From positions 1 through 34,100 of the IMG/VR virus record IMGVR_UViG_3300030450_003723: a stretch of DNA of 34,100 bases; one strand, given 5' to 3'. Source of the stretch: a virus. Shown in pieces: positions 9,101 through 15,428 of the stretch. The notes below the pieces were generated by a model, which was given only the letters and a program-made list of their open reading frames with translations, was not told where the DNA came from and did no database searches. The position numbers were made by a program, and so were the translations under genes. The stretch's first letter is position 1. Every line of letters begins with the position of its first letter.

Positions 9101-9492
9101 ACGGAGCTTATACAGCAAGAACATCAACTTCACATTTTGGTTTTAGTAACTTTCATAGTTCAACAGGTCGAGTTGGTTATCATGCTACAGATAGATCCAC
9201 AGCCGAGCAAGAAGCAATTAAAGGGTATGAAAATTGGGGCTATTTAAGCGCTACTTATTATTACCCAGTTCCTTATGCAAATATGCCTATAAATGGAGTT
9301 TACTATCATGGTTTTATACATGAAGGAACGTCAATTTATACTCAAATAACAGGAGGAATGACTTTAGCTCCTGATGGTTACTATGCTATGTGGAACACAT
9401 CATCATCAGGAAAACATACAAGTAATGTAGGATTTTCTGTTAGATTATTAAATGGATATATACAAGACAAACAAACATTTTATAAAACATGA
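6109..9492 (+). CDS. Large tail/baseplate protein with variable C-terminal host-contact region (1127 aa)
   Basis: The N-terminal part (SQTFNVPASKKNNRVFEHFY around residue 45, then FFGSGVNLKDILGED near 105) matches the type of large tail protein found in many Bacteroidota siphophages. The core to about residue 740 contains strand-rich domains and a conserved LKEIFDPKRRLTT/ILNIKLNDRIRISDRLYKIN segment, reminiscent of baseplate hub proteins. After that the sequence changes character: Cys-bearing linkers, a fibronectin III-like unit (SVFFTHNLTTLGSV to YWRFYARTN) and a Tyr/Gly/Ser-rich end. The last 370 residues probably face the host. The C-terminal boundary and function are inferred. Confidence 0.65.
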   Translation: MVGLELYVKDEENVFQRIELFKDESVTITQSLQDVKDIAKVFSDYSQTFNVPASKKNNRVFEHFYNYHINIFDARRKKDAKLYLNHQLFKEGKIKLEGTTLKNNKAHTYKLTFFGSGVNLKDILGEDKLDALVGLNEFNFDYTTANLKAYMSDGLDVLAFGEDFEDAIVVPLISAKKRFIFDSAGTNTNTDTTCNLSSYGQGAELTQLKPAIRVYAIIKAIEAQSNYNLTFSDDFFNETNPEFYNLYMWLHRKEGNLFDEQQPASFLFEDLKNDGGYNEKVVCDFNNSRTSFTTPASGLKRTQRNQERYLTIEIIASAQTSSNKFDFIIYKDGLLYKEYKDLQGDTVGNNPIVKGKKIPKGTYSFAIFGSHPSSFEIIGLVEMDKTFLGGLFNSSGGRDKRNFTATTTVGTTNKLQAITQVPEIKVIDLLSGLFKLFNLTSFQNEDGTIEIKSLDAFYRGTTLKPVVTYDVTKEIDKTDLTVDSVLPFKEVSFKYQGLDSFITKSHNELFNIEWGSLSYSGNEDTKLEGQSYKIEVPFEHMKFERLLNVTGGATTDIQYGWSVDIDQNSYLGKPLLFYPVKKTVDVKILELDNATSSTLTSVYLPSNSYSLSATDASGADTSGNINFNAEVNEYTGRPFELSLFEQYYKTYLKEIFDPKRRLTTTSAYLPLSTILNIKLNDRIRISDRLYKINKMTTNFETNKTVFELINIVVSSGLAPSTVLTDDNTEFLAIIPPTIIPSVNCITVDTTGYTADDTVLRADYGCNTDDVESFNVSQPIPDTIDSNIIVADVEPCTVVAPTLTEATQKTNTSTSVFFTHNLTTLGSVCKKNQVSDYGWLIADADATLRGSDDIDTLIGTGGVTNRAFTNGSVGDYTTEVTGLTHPDDKYWRFYARTNTDSAYDKADVISDIYGASTFTGVSYTETTAVQDYLIYDFENIRTIRIKSYAGDIYDYQGVFGNMLIYSKIIPYVVKGPPLPAANCVTVSNQDESPPVWCNYGAYTARTSTSHFGFSNFHSSTGRVGYHATDRSTAEQEAIKGYENWGYLSATYYYPVPYANMPINGVYYHGFIHEGTSIYTQITGGMTLAPDGYYAMWNTSSSGKHTSNVGFSVRLLNGYIQDKQTFYKT

Positions 9493-9626
9493 TAGAAAAT
9501 ATATTAACGCTATTAAGAATAGCTAAAGAAAAAAAAATTAGAGGTACTTATATAGATATAGCCCTTGGAAAAAACAAATTTCCTGAATCTATAAGAGAAG
9601 CCTACCAACACTTTAAAAACTTTTAA
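9489..9626 (+). CDS. Small conserved-looking helical protein (45 aa)
   Basis: The ATG overlaps the stop of the large tail gene (ATGA) and the stop lies two bases before the tape measure start, so the frame fills the gap exactly. The product MIENILTLLRIAKEKKIRGT then YIDIALGKNKFPESIREAYQ is mixed amphipathic helix with no membrane segment. Its exact fit between two tail genes supports reality. Function unknown; tail assembly factor is a guess from position. Confidence 0.5.
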   Translation: MIENILTLLRIAKEKKIRGTYIDIALGKNKFPESIREAYQHFKNF

Positions 9627-9628
9627 CA

Positions 9629-11215
9629 ATGGCAGAAAAAATTAATATTGATTTGGATTTAAAAACAGGATCAGCAATAAAAGATACTTCAAAAATTGCT
9701 GATAATATCCAAGATATAGGTAAAGCATCCAAACAAACAGAAAGAGGAGTAAAAAGATTCTCCACAACACTTGGTAATATAGGAAAAGCTACTGGCGTAG
9801 TTACTTTAGTAGTAAAAGCATTTGAAGTATTACAAGAAACATTTAATAAAAATCAAAAAGTTGTAGATATTTTCAACACTGGTATGGAAGTATTAAGTTT
9901 AGCATTTAATGACTTATTTACTTTCTTAAGCAACAACGTAGGAAGTGTTGTTAGTTGGTTTCAAGGCATATTTAGTGATCCTGTTGGGGCTATAAAGGAT
10001 TTTGGTACAGCTATAAAAGATAATTTAATAGAAAGGTTTAATAGTTTTTTAGATACGCTTGGATTTGTAGCAAGTGCAGTTAAAAAAGTGTTTAGCGGTG
10101 ATTTTGCAGGAGCTTTAGAAGATGTTAAAAGTGCAGGTAAAGAAAGTTTAGATGTTTTAACTGGTGTTGATAATACATTTGAAAAAACTACTGAAACTGT
10201 TAAAAATATAATTCCTTCAATCAAAGAATATACTAAAAGTACATTTGATTCAGCAAAGGCTATTGTGGAATCTAATAAAGCTGCACAAATTGGTATAGCA
10301 CAAAACAGAATTATATTAGAACAAAAAGATAGAGAAGCAGAAAAGCTAAGACAAATTAGAGATGATGAATCTAAAACAATAGAAGAAAGAATAAAAGCAA
10401 ATAATGATTTAGCTAAAGTTTTACAAGAGCAAGAAGATTTAATGACTGCAAATGCAGATGCACTTATAAGAGCAGCACAATTACAATACGAAAAAAATGC
10501 AAGTGATGAAAACTATATAGCTTTATTAGATGCTAAGGCAGAAAAAGAAGGAATATTAGCACAAGTTGAAGGGTTTAGATCAGAACAATTAATAAATCAA
10601 ATTTCTTTACAAAAAGAATTAACAGAAGCAGCAAAAGAAGAAGCTGAAGTACAATTAGAAATTCAAAAAGAAAAACAACAAGCCATTCAAGATACTTTAG
10701 ATGCAACTATAGATGCAGCAGGAGCAGAAACTAAAATTGGTAAAGCTTTATTTATTGCTAAACAAGCTATTTTAATTAAAGAACAAATAGCAGAAGCTTC
10801 AGCTACACTTCAAAGAATATCATTAAGGGCTTCAGAAGCAGGGGTTGATATAGCAAAAGGAACATCTGCAACAGCTAAAGTAGGATTCCCTCAAAACGTA
10901 CCTTTATTACTTGCTTTTGCAGCACAAGCAGCAGGAATTATATCAAGTGTAAAATCAGCAGTAAAAGCAGCAAAAGGATCAGCAAGTAAAATGGGTGGAG
11001 GATCAGGAGGAGGAGATTCTGTTGGTGGAGTAGATGTACAAGCAGGAGGAGCAGCACCTGCATTTAATGTAGTTGGAGCAGCACCAGAAAACCAATTAGC
11101 AGAAGTTATAGGTGAAGATAATAAAAAACCAACTAAAGCTTATGTGGTTTCACAAGAAGTAAGTAATGCACAAGCTTTAAATAGAAATATTGTAGAAGGT
11201 GCATCAATAGGTTAA
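9629..11215 (+). CDS. Tape measure protein (528 aa)
   Basis: The protein sets tail length and leaves with the DNA. It starts with MAEKINIDLDLKTGSAIKDT, a usual tape-measure opening. A long amphipathic/hydrophobic region follows (about residues 55-190; includes SVVSWFQGIFSDPVGAIKDF), then a Glu/Lys/Gln-rich coiled coil (about 205-355; REAEKLRQIRDDESKTIEER). A hydrophobic Ala-rich helix pair comes next (FIAKQAILIKEQIAEASATL; LLLAFAAQAAGIISSVKSA) and a Gly/Ala-rich end. At about 0.15 nm per residue a tail near 80 nm is expected. It lies after the baseplate-type genes, not before them as in lambda-like phages. Confidence 0.8.
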   Translation: MAEKINIDLDLKTGSAIKDTSKIADNIQDIGKASKQTERGVKRFSTTLGNIGKATGVVTLVVKAFEVLQETFNKNQKVVDIFNTGMEVLSLAFNDLFTFLSNNVGSVVSWFQGIFSDPVGAIKDFGTAIKDNLIERFNSFLDTLGFVASAVKKVFSGDFAGALEDVKSAGKESLDVLTGVDNTFEKTTETVKNIIPSIKEYTKSTFDSAKAIVESNKAAQIGIAQNRIILEQKDREAEKLRQIRDDESKTIEERIKANNDLAKVLQEQEDLMTANADALIRAAQLQYEKNASDENYIALLDAKAEKEGILAQVEGFRSEQLINQISLQKELTEAAKEEAEVQLEIQKEKQQAIQDTLDATIDAAGAETKIGKALFIAKQAILIKEQIAEASATLQRISLRASEAGVDIAKGTSATAKVGFPQNVPLLLAFAAQAAGIISSVKSAVKAAKGSASKMGGGSGGGDSVGGVDVQAGGAAPAFNVVGAAPENQLAEVIGEDNKKPTKAYVVSQEVSNAQALNRNIVEGASIG

Positions 11216-11235
11216 AATTAAAAATTAATAAAATT

Positions 11236-11526
11236 ATGAAAGAGTTAAATGAAGAAACAAAATTTCAAGTAAGCATAAAAACTTTAATAGCAATAGCTGT
11301 TGGAATATTTACTTTGGTAGGTTTTTGGTTTGCATTACAAGCTGATATAGAAGAAGCTAAGGAATTACCAAAACCAGAAGTAAGTAGAACTGAATATGAT
11401 CTAAAAGATCAGCTTATAAGAGAGACTATTTTAAATACAGAAAAAAAAGTAGATGAAAATGGTAAAACCTTAGACAAAATAGAGGAAAGATTATATGAAA
11501 TTAACACTACAAAGAAAAAAAGATGA
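11236..11526 (+). CDS. Membrane-anchored coiled-coil protein (96 aa)
   Basis: A short cytoplasmic N-terminus (MKELNEETKFQVSIK) leads into one hydrophobic helix (TLIAIAVGIFTLVGFWFALQ, about residues 16-35), then a charged heptad-like region to the end (KDQLIRETILNTEKKVDENG). One-pass topology with the coiled coil outside or inside cannot be decided by eye. It overlaps the next gene, which has a signal peptide, so the pair may act together at the envelope. Holin accessory, spanin-like or virion-membrane factor are all possible. Confidence 0.6.
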   Translation: MKELNEETKFQVSIKTLIAIAVGIFTLVGFWFALQADIEEAKELPKPEVSRTEYDLKDQLIRETILNTEKKVDENGKTLDKIEERLYEINTTKKKR

Positions 11527-11912
11527 AATATTTAGCAATTTTAATGATGTTTTTATTTAGTTTTCAACAACCTGAAATAAAACTTTTAGAAATAAACGCA
11601 GAATGGAATAAAAGGAATGATGTAAAATTAAGCACTCTACCAAAGGAGTATAATGGCATTCCTATAAAAAAAGACTATGCATTATTAGAAAATCAAGCTC
11701 CAAAGTTAAAAGCTACTATAAATGCAGTTCCAGTTATTATACTAATTATAGATGGTAAGTTAAAATCACAATGGACTGCCGATTTATCCTTCCAATTAAA
11801 ATTAGACAAAGAAGAAGTAATAGAAGCTCTTGATTGGCACTTTAAAAGTTATACAGGAACCGCAGGAAGCACTATAGTTGCTCCTAAAAGAAGAAAAACA
11901 ACTAATAATTGA
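11523..11912 (+). CDS. Secreted thioredoxin-fold protein lacking the CXXC active site
   Basis: Residues 1-15 (MKYLAILMMFLFSFQ) look like a signal peptide. The mature part follows the thioredoxin order: a first strand and the EINAEWNKRND segment, in which W28-N-K-R-N32 occupies the place of WCGPC; a helix and strand; then INAVPVIILIIDGK with the Val-cis-Pro turn (residues 67-79), and LSFQLKLDKEEVIEALDWHF as the C-terminal part. Both catalytic cysteines are replaced by Asn, and the protein has no Cys at all, so redox chemistry is excluded. A binding or chaperone role is more likely. It is coupled to the membrane gene upstream by ATGA. Confidence 0.6.
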   Translation: MKYLAILMMFLFSFQQPEIKLLEINAEWNKRNDVKLSTLPKEYNGIPIKKDYALLENQAPKLKATINAVPVIILIIDGKLKSQWTADLSFQLKLDKEEVIEALDWHFKSYTGTAGSTIVAPKRRKTTNN

Positions 11913-11938
11913 AAAAATAACAAATAATATTAAAATTA

Positions 11939-11948
11939 TTGTATATAT
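11939..11948 (+). promoter_or_regulatory. TTGTATATAT element abutting the protease start
   Basis: Identical to the element at 1846, again directly before the ATG (11949). A TAACAAA sequence lies just upstream at about 11918, comparable to TAACAAA before the elements at 12745, 15066 and 17815. Candidate promoter for the head block. Confidence 0.5.
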
Positions 11949-12530
11949 ATGGACATTATAGAACTTTTTATAGATGAAAATGATGAAGTTTCAGGGATTG
12001 AAGCTATATCAGTAGTAGAACAACCTGCTATAGAGGAAGATTTTATAGCTTTAAAAAACCAAGAGTTTAAACTTGCAGAGGTAGATAAGGAAAAGCGTAT
12101 TTTAATGGGCGCAGCACTGATTCCTAACAAACCTATATATAGAAAAAGCGGAGATCAAGAATATTATATATATTTTTCACGTGATACAGTTAGAAAAGCA
12201 AGTGAATTGTTTTTTATTAGAGGAAATCAAAGTAATTCAACATTTGAACATCAATTACCATTAGAAGGATTAACAGCAGTTGAATCATGGATAGTTGAAG
12301 GTGAAAAAGATAAATCAAGAATGTATAATTTAAATGTTCCTATTGGAACTTGGATGGTTTCTATGAAAGTTAACAATGATGAAGTTTGGAAACAAGTAAA
12401 AGCTGGAGAAGTAAAAGGATTTTCAATAGAAGGATATTTTGCAGATAAATTAGAAAGACCTAACGAACCAAACGAATTAAAAGCACAAGAAAAGATAGAA
12501 AAATTAAAAAAATTATTAAATGGCAACTAA
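11949..12530 (+). CDS. Prohead protease, XkdF-like serine protease
   Basis: The protein matures the prohead by cleaving scaffold and other head proteins. The beginning (MDIIELFIDENDEVSGIEAI, then VVEQPAIEEDF) and the ILMGAALIPNKPIYR strand are typical of the XkdF-type family (PF14550-like). Candidate catalytic residues are His101 in TFEHQ and Ser159 in GFSIEGY, with the usual GTWMVSMKVNNDEVW segment between them. Length of 193 residues is normal. It is followed by scaffold and major capsid genes, as expected. The 3' end overlaps the next gene by 11 bases. Confidence 0.8.
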   Translation: MDIIELFIDENDEVSGIEAISVVEQPAIEEDFIALKNQEFKLAEVDKEKRILMGAALIPNKPIYRKSGDQEYYIYFSRDTVRKASELFFIRGNQSNSTFEHQLPLEGLTAVESWIVEGEKDKSRMYNLNVPIGTWMVSMKVNNDEVWKQVKAGEVKGFSIEGYFADKLERPNEPNELKAQEKIEKLKKLLNGN

Positions 12531-12717
12531 ATATCCAAGTCCACAAAATAAATCAAGGGGATGTCTTTGTAAAGATAACGAAACATATAGCGTTGATTGT
12601 TGTGATGGTAGTTTAGAAGCTCAAGGTGTTGGAAGTGTAACAATGGGGGCAAGTGATTCAGCAGGAACAATAAACAACACAAATTCAGAAAGAACTATAA
12701 CTTCAACAAGCAGTTAA
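12520..12717 (+). CDS. Small Cys-rich head-region protein (65 aa)
   Basis: The first half is MATKYPSPQNKSRGCLCKDN then TYSVDCCDGS, with two cysteine pairs (CLC and CC) that could bind zinc or form disulfides; the second half is Ser/Thr/Gly-rich and probably disordered. Such mini-proteins occur between protease and scaffold genes in related Bacteroidota phages to my knowledge, with no assigned role. It may be a minor head component. Confidence 0.6.
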   Translation: MATKYPSPQNKSRGCLCKDNETYSVDCCDGSLEAQGVGSVTMGASDSAGTINNTNSERTITSTSS

Positions 12718-12744
12718 AAATATAACAAACTAATAATAAAAATA

Positions 12745-12754
12745 TTGTAATAAT
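12745..12754 (+). promoter_or_regulatory. TTGTAATAAT element abutting the scaffold start
   Basis: TTGTAATAAT sits directly before the ATG at 12755, a variant of the TTGTATATAT element with the same spacing. TAACAAA occurs at 12723-12729. It may boost expression of scaffold and major capsid protein. Confidence 0.4.
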
Positions 12755-13414
12755 ATGAAAGCTACAGATATGTTAAATCAAGTAAAAGAAATTCTTGGTG
12801 TATCTAATAGTGAAAAAGAAGAAAAAGTAGAACTTCAAGAACAACCTAAAGAAGAAACTAAAGAAAATTCTACAGAAACTTCTAAAGAAACTAAATTAGA
12901 AACACAAGAAACAAAATTAGCACAAGCAACCCTTAAAAACGGAACTGTTATTGAAAGTGAAAACTTTGAAGCAGGTCAAGAAGTTTTTATAGTTACAGAA
13001 GATGAAAAAGTTGCTTTACCTGTTGGCGAATACGAACTTGAAGATGGTGAAACTTTAGTAGTTGAAGAAGAAGGCATTATTGCTTCTATTGGTGCTGCTG
13101 AAGAAGCTCCTGAAGAAGAAGTAGAAGCTAAAGAGGATGAAATTTATGCTACTAAAGAAGAATTAAAAGAAGTTTTATCATTAGTGGAAGAAATTAAATC
13201 AATGTTAGAATCTAAAGAATTATCTAAAGAGGAAAACAAAGAGGAAGTACAGCAAGAAAAAGAGGAAAAGCAGGACCTTTCTGTACAAGAACCTGTCAAG
13301 AAAATAACGCACAACCCTGAATCAAAAAATCAAATCGATCTTAATATTAAAAGAAAAAGAACAGATAGTACATTGAGTAGGGCTATGGCAAGAATAGCAA
13401 ATATTAATAATTAA
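12755..13414 (+). CDS. Putative scaffolding protein (acidic, 219 aa)
   Basis: A strongly Glu/Lys-rich protein directly upstream of the major capsid gene. Residues 1-55 are disordered-looking acidic sequence. Residues about 56-115 form a compact beta-rich unit (ATLKNGTVIESENFEAGQ; ALPVGEYELEDGETLVVEEE). A coiled-coil-like helix follows (TKEELKEVLSLVEEIKSMLE), and the end is basic (NIKRKRTDSTLSRAMARIAN), as is usual for scaffold C-termini that bind capsid protein. The acidic composition, position and basic tail support the scaffold role. Confidence 0.65.
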   Translation: MKATDMLNQVKEILGVSNSEKEEKVELQEQPKEETKENSTETSKETKLETQETKLAQATLKNGTVIESENFEAGQEVFIVTEDEKVALPVGEYELEDGETLVVEEEGIIASIGAAEEAPEEEVEAKEDEIYATKEELKEVLSLVEEIKSMLESKELSKEENKEEVQQEKEEKQDLSVQEPVKKITHNPESKNQIDLNIKRKRTDSTLSRAMARIANINN

Positions 13415-13426
13415 AAAAAATAAATA

Positions 13427-14353
13427 ATGGCAACAACAACGTCAATAACTACTACGTATGCAGGTGAGTTTGCAGGAAAATACGTAAGTGCAGCTATACT
13501 TAGTGGTTCTACATTAGCAAATGAGCTAATTACTATAAAACCTAACGTTAAGTTTAAAGAGGTTATGAAGAAAGTAGCAACTGATGATATTGTGAAAGAC
13601 GCTACATGTGATTTTACAGCAACATCAACTGTTACACTTACTGAAAGAATTTTACAGCCAGAATTTTTTCAAGTAAATTTACAATTATGTAAAAAAGATT
13701 TTCAATCAGATTGGGAAGCAATTGAGATGGGATATTCAGCATTTGATAACCTACCTCCAAGTTTTTCAGATTTCTTAATTGCTCATGTTTCGGCAAAAGT
13801 AGCATCAAGAATTGAAACTAACATTTGGAATGGTGTAAATGGAACAGCAGGACAATTTGATGGATTTAAACAAACTTTAGCAGCAGATGGAGATGTTAAC
13901 GATGTAATTGCTACAGACGTTACGGCTTCTAATGTTATTACTGAAATGGGTAAAGTAGCTGATGCTATCCCAAGCGCAGTATATGGTGCTGATGATTTAA
14001 CAATCTATTGTGCTCCTAACGTAATAAGAGCTTACGTAAGAGCCCTTGGAGGATTTGCTTTAGGTACTGGATTTGGTGCAGGTTATAAAGATGAAGGACA
14101 AATGTGGTATAGCAATCAAGCATTATCGTTTGATGGAATTTCAGTTGCAATGGCAAATGGTTTACCTGACAACATTATGATTGCAGCAGAAAAATCTAAC
14201 TTATTCTTTGGAACTGGCTTAATGTCAGATCAAAATGAAGTAAAAGTTATTGATATGGCTGACTTAGACGGCTCACAAAACGTTAGAGTTGTTATGAGGT
14301 TTTCAGCAGGAATTCAACATGCTATTGGTGGAGATATAGTTCTTTACACATAA
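13427..14353 (+). CDS. Major capsid protein
   Basis: A 308-residue protein after protease and scaffold and before a strong terminator, the usual setting for a highly expressed capsid gene. It has the length and alternation of an HK97-fold capsid protein without a long N-terminal delta domain. Recognisable parts are a middle helix region (FDNLPPSFSDFLIAHVSAKV, about residues 105-124), ASRIETNIWNGVNG, and a C-terminal strand-rich end (QNVRVVMRFSAGIQHAIGGD). No closer named family could be assigned from sequence alone. Confidence 0.8.
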   Translation: MATTTSITTTYAGEFAGKYVSAAILSGSTLANELITIKPNVKFKEVMKKVATDDIVKDATCDFTATSTVTLTERILQPEFFQVNLQLCKKDFQSDWEAIEMGYSAFDNLPPSFSDFLIAHVSAKVASRIETNIWNGVNGTAGQFDGFKQTLAADGDVNDVIATDVTASNVITEMGKVADAIPSAVYGADDLTIYCAPNVIRAYVRALGGFALGTGFGAGYKDEGQMWYSNQALSFDGISVAMANGLPDNIMIAAEKSNLFFGTGLMSDQNEVKVIDMADLDGSQNVRVVMRFSAGIQHAIGGDIVLYT

Positions 14354-14380
14354 TAGTTAAAACAATTAATTAATCATAAA

Positions 14381-14418
14381 AGGTAGGTAAGGTAATTTTA
14401 ACCTACCTGCCTTTTTTT
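14381..14418 (+). terminator. Rho-independent terminator after the major capsid gene
   Basis: AGGTAGGT (14381-14388) pairs perfectly with ACCTACCT (14401-14408) across a 12-base loop, followed by GCC and seven T. It lies 28 bases after the capsid stop codon. Confidence 0.85.
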
Positions 14419-14432
14419 AAAACTTTATTCTC

Positions 14433-14981
14433 ATGGCATGTTTACTCACAGCAGGAAGAAAAGAACCGTGTAAGGACGTGGTAGGCGGCATAAAAGCTGT
14501 CTATTTCGCTAATTTTGGTGATATAACTATAGCTTACGATTCAACAGATACAGATGTAGTTGAAGATTTAGGCACAGTTACAGTTTATGAATATGAAGTT
14601 AAGGGTAATTCTTCGTTCGAACAAACAATTAATAGTTCAAGGGAAAATGGAACTACGTTTTTTGAGCAAACGTTAAATTTAACTTTAAAAAAATTAACTG
14701 TACAAGATCACAAAGAGTTAAAACTTTTAAGTTATGGCCGACCACATGTAATTATTCAAGACTACAATAATAATGCATTTTTAATGGGTGCAGAAAATGG
14801 AGCAGAAGTAAGTGGCGGAACAATTGTTACAGGAGCAGGAATGGGAGATTTAAGTGGATATACACTAACTCTAACAGGACAAGAGCTTAAACCAGCTAAT
14901 TTCTTAGAAGGAGCTACAGCAGCTAATCCTTTTGCAGGACAAACTGGAACAGTAACTATAACACAAGGTACTAACTCGTAA
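14433..14981 (+). CDS. Putative major tail (tube) protein
   Basis: The 182-residue protein opens MACLLTAGRKEPCKDVVGGI and includes NGTTFFEQTLNLTLKKL and ELKLLSYGRPHVIIQDYNNN, then a Gly-rich GDLSGYTLTLTG segment. I associate this pattern with abundant tail-tube-like virion proteins of Bacteroidota siphophages. It sits alone between two terminators, which fits separate, high-level expression. The first 80 bases of the gene are richer in G+C than the surroundings, possibly from recombination or codon constraint. A head decoration role is the main alternative. Confidence 0.6.
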   Translation: MACLLTAGRKEPCKDVVGGIKAVYFANFGDITIAYDSTDTDVVEDLGTVTVYEYEVKGNSSFEQTINSSRENGTTFFEQTLNLTLKKLTVQDHKELKLLSYGRPHVIIQDYNNNAFLMGAENGAEVSGGTIVTGAGMGDLSGYTLTLTGQELKPANFLEGATAANPFAGQTGTVTITQGTNS

Positions 14982-15003
14982 GAATTTTCATTTGGTTACT
15001 TTT

Positions 15004-15033
15004 AAAAGGGTGCTATTTTAGCACCTTTTTTTT
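15004..15033 (+). terminator. Rho-independent terminator after the tail tube-like gene
   Basis: GGTGCTA (15009-15015) and TAGCACC (15019-15025) form a perfect stem with a 3-base loop, flanked by AAAAG before and eight T after. Confidence 0.88.
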
Positions 15034-15065
15034 GTTTTAATAATAACAAAATTGATTTTTTTTTA

Positions 15066-15075
15066 TTGTATATAT
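15066..15075 (+). promoter_or_regulatory. TTGTATATAT element abutting a start codon
   Basis: Third exact copy of TTGTATATAT, directly after the terminator at 15004 and directly against the ATG at 15076. An upstream AACAAAATTG (15045-15054) has the same 14-base TTG-to-TTG offset as the site at 17815. Best-placed candidate promoter of the set. Confidence 0.55.
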
Positions 15076-15426
15076 ATGATTGTATTAAAAGAGACAACTG
15101 ATTCACAAACTATAAAGTTTATTCCAAGAAGATGGGTAAGTGGTAATAATTATAATATAAAAATTATAAACGAAACCACTAATAAAGAGGTATATAATCA
15201 AAATAGTACAGCAATTACAGAAAATTTATATTACAATCAATTTAGTGCGGTGTTTAGTTTAAAAGAAGATACTTATTATACTATAACAATTACAGGAGTT
15301 ACAGTAACAGGCGTAGTATTTGAAGGTAAAATTTATTGTACAAATCAAGTAGATTTACCAGAATATACTATAAATTCAGGAGAATATACAGAACACTCAA
15401 CAACAAATGAATATATTATAATATAA
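15076..15426 (+). CDS. Hypothetical virion-region protein (116 aa)
   Basis: The start at 15076 is preferred over an earlier in-frame ATG at 15052 because the earlier one lies within the T-rich regulatory region. The product MIVLKETTDSQTIKFIPRRW is a beta-rich single domain with LKEDTYYTITITGVTVTG and IYCTNQVDLPEYTINSGEY, ending TTNEYIII. It lies just upstream of the portal. I have the impression of a conserved small structural protein of Bacteroidota phages, but no function can be named. Confidence 0.6.
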   Translation: MIVLKETTDSQTIKFIPRRWVSGNNYNIKIINETTNKEVYNQNSTAITENLYYNQFSAVFSLKEDTYYTITITGVTVTGVVFEGKIYCTNQVDLPEYTINSGEYTEHSTTNEYIII

Positions 15427-15428
15427 AT

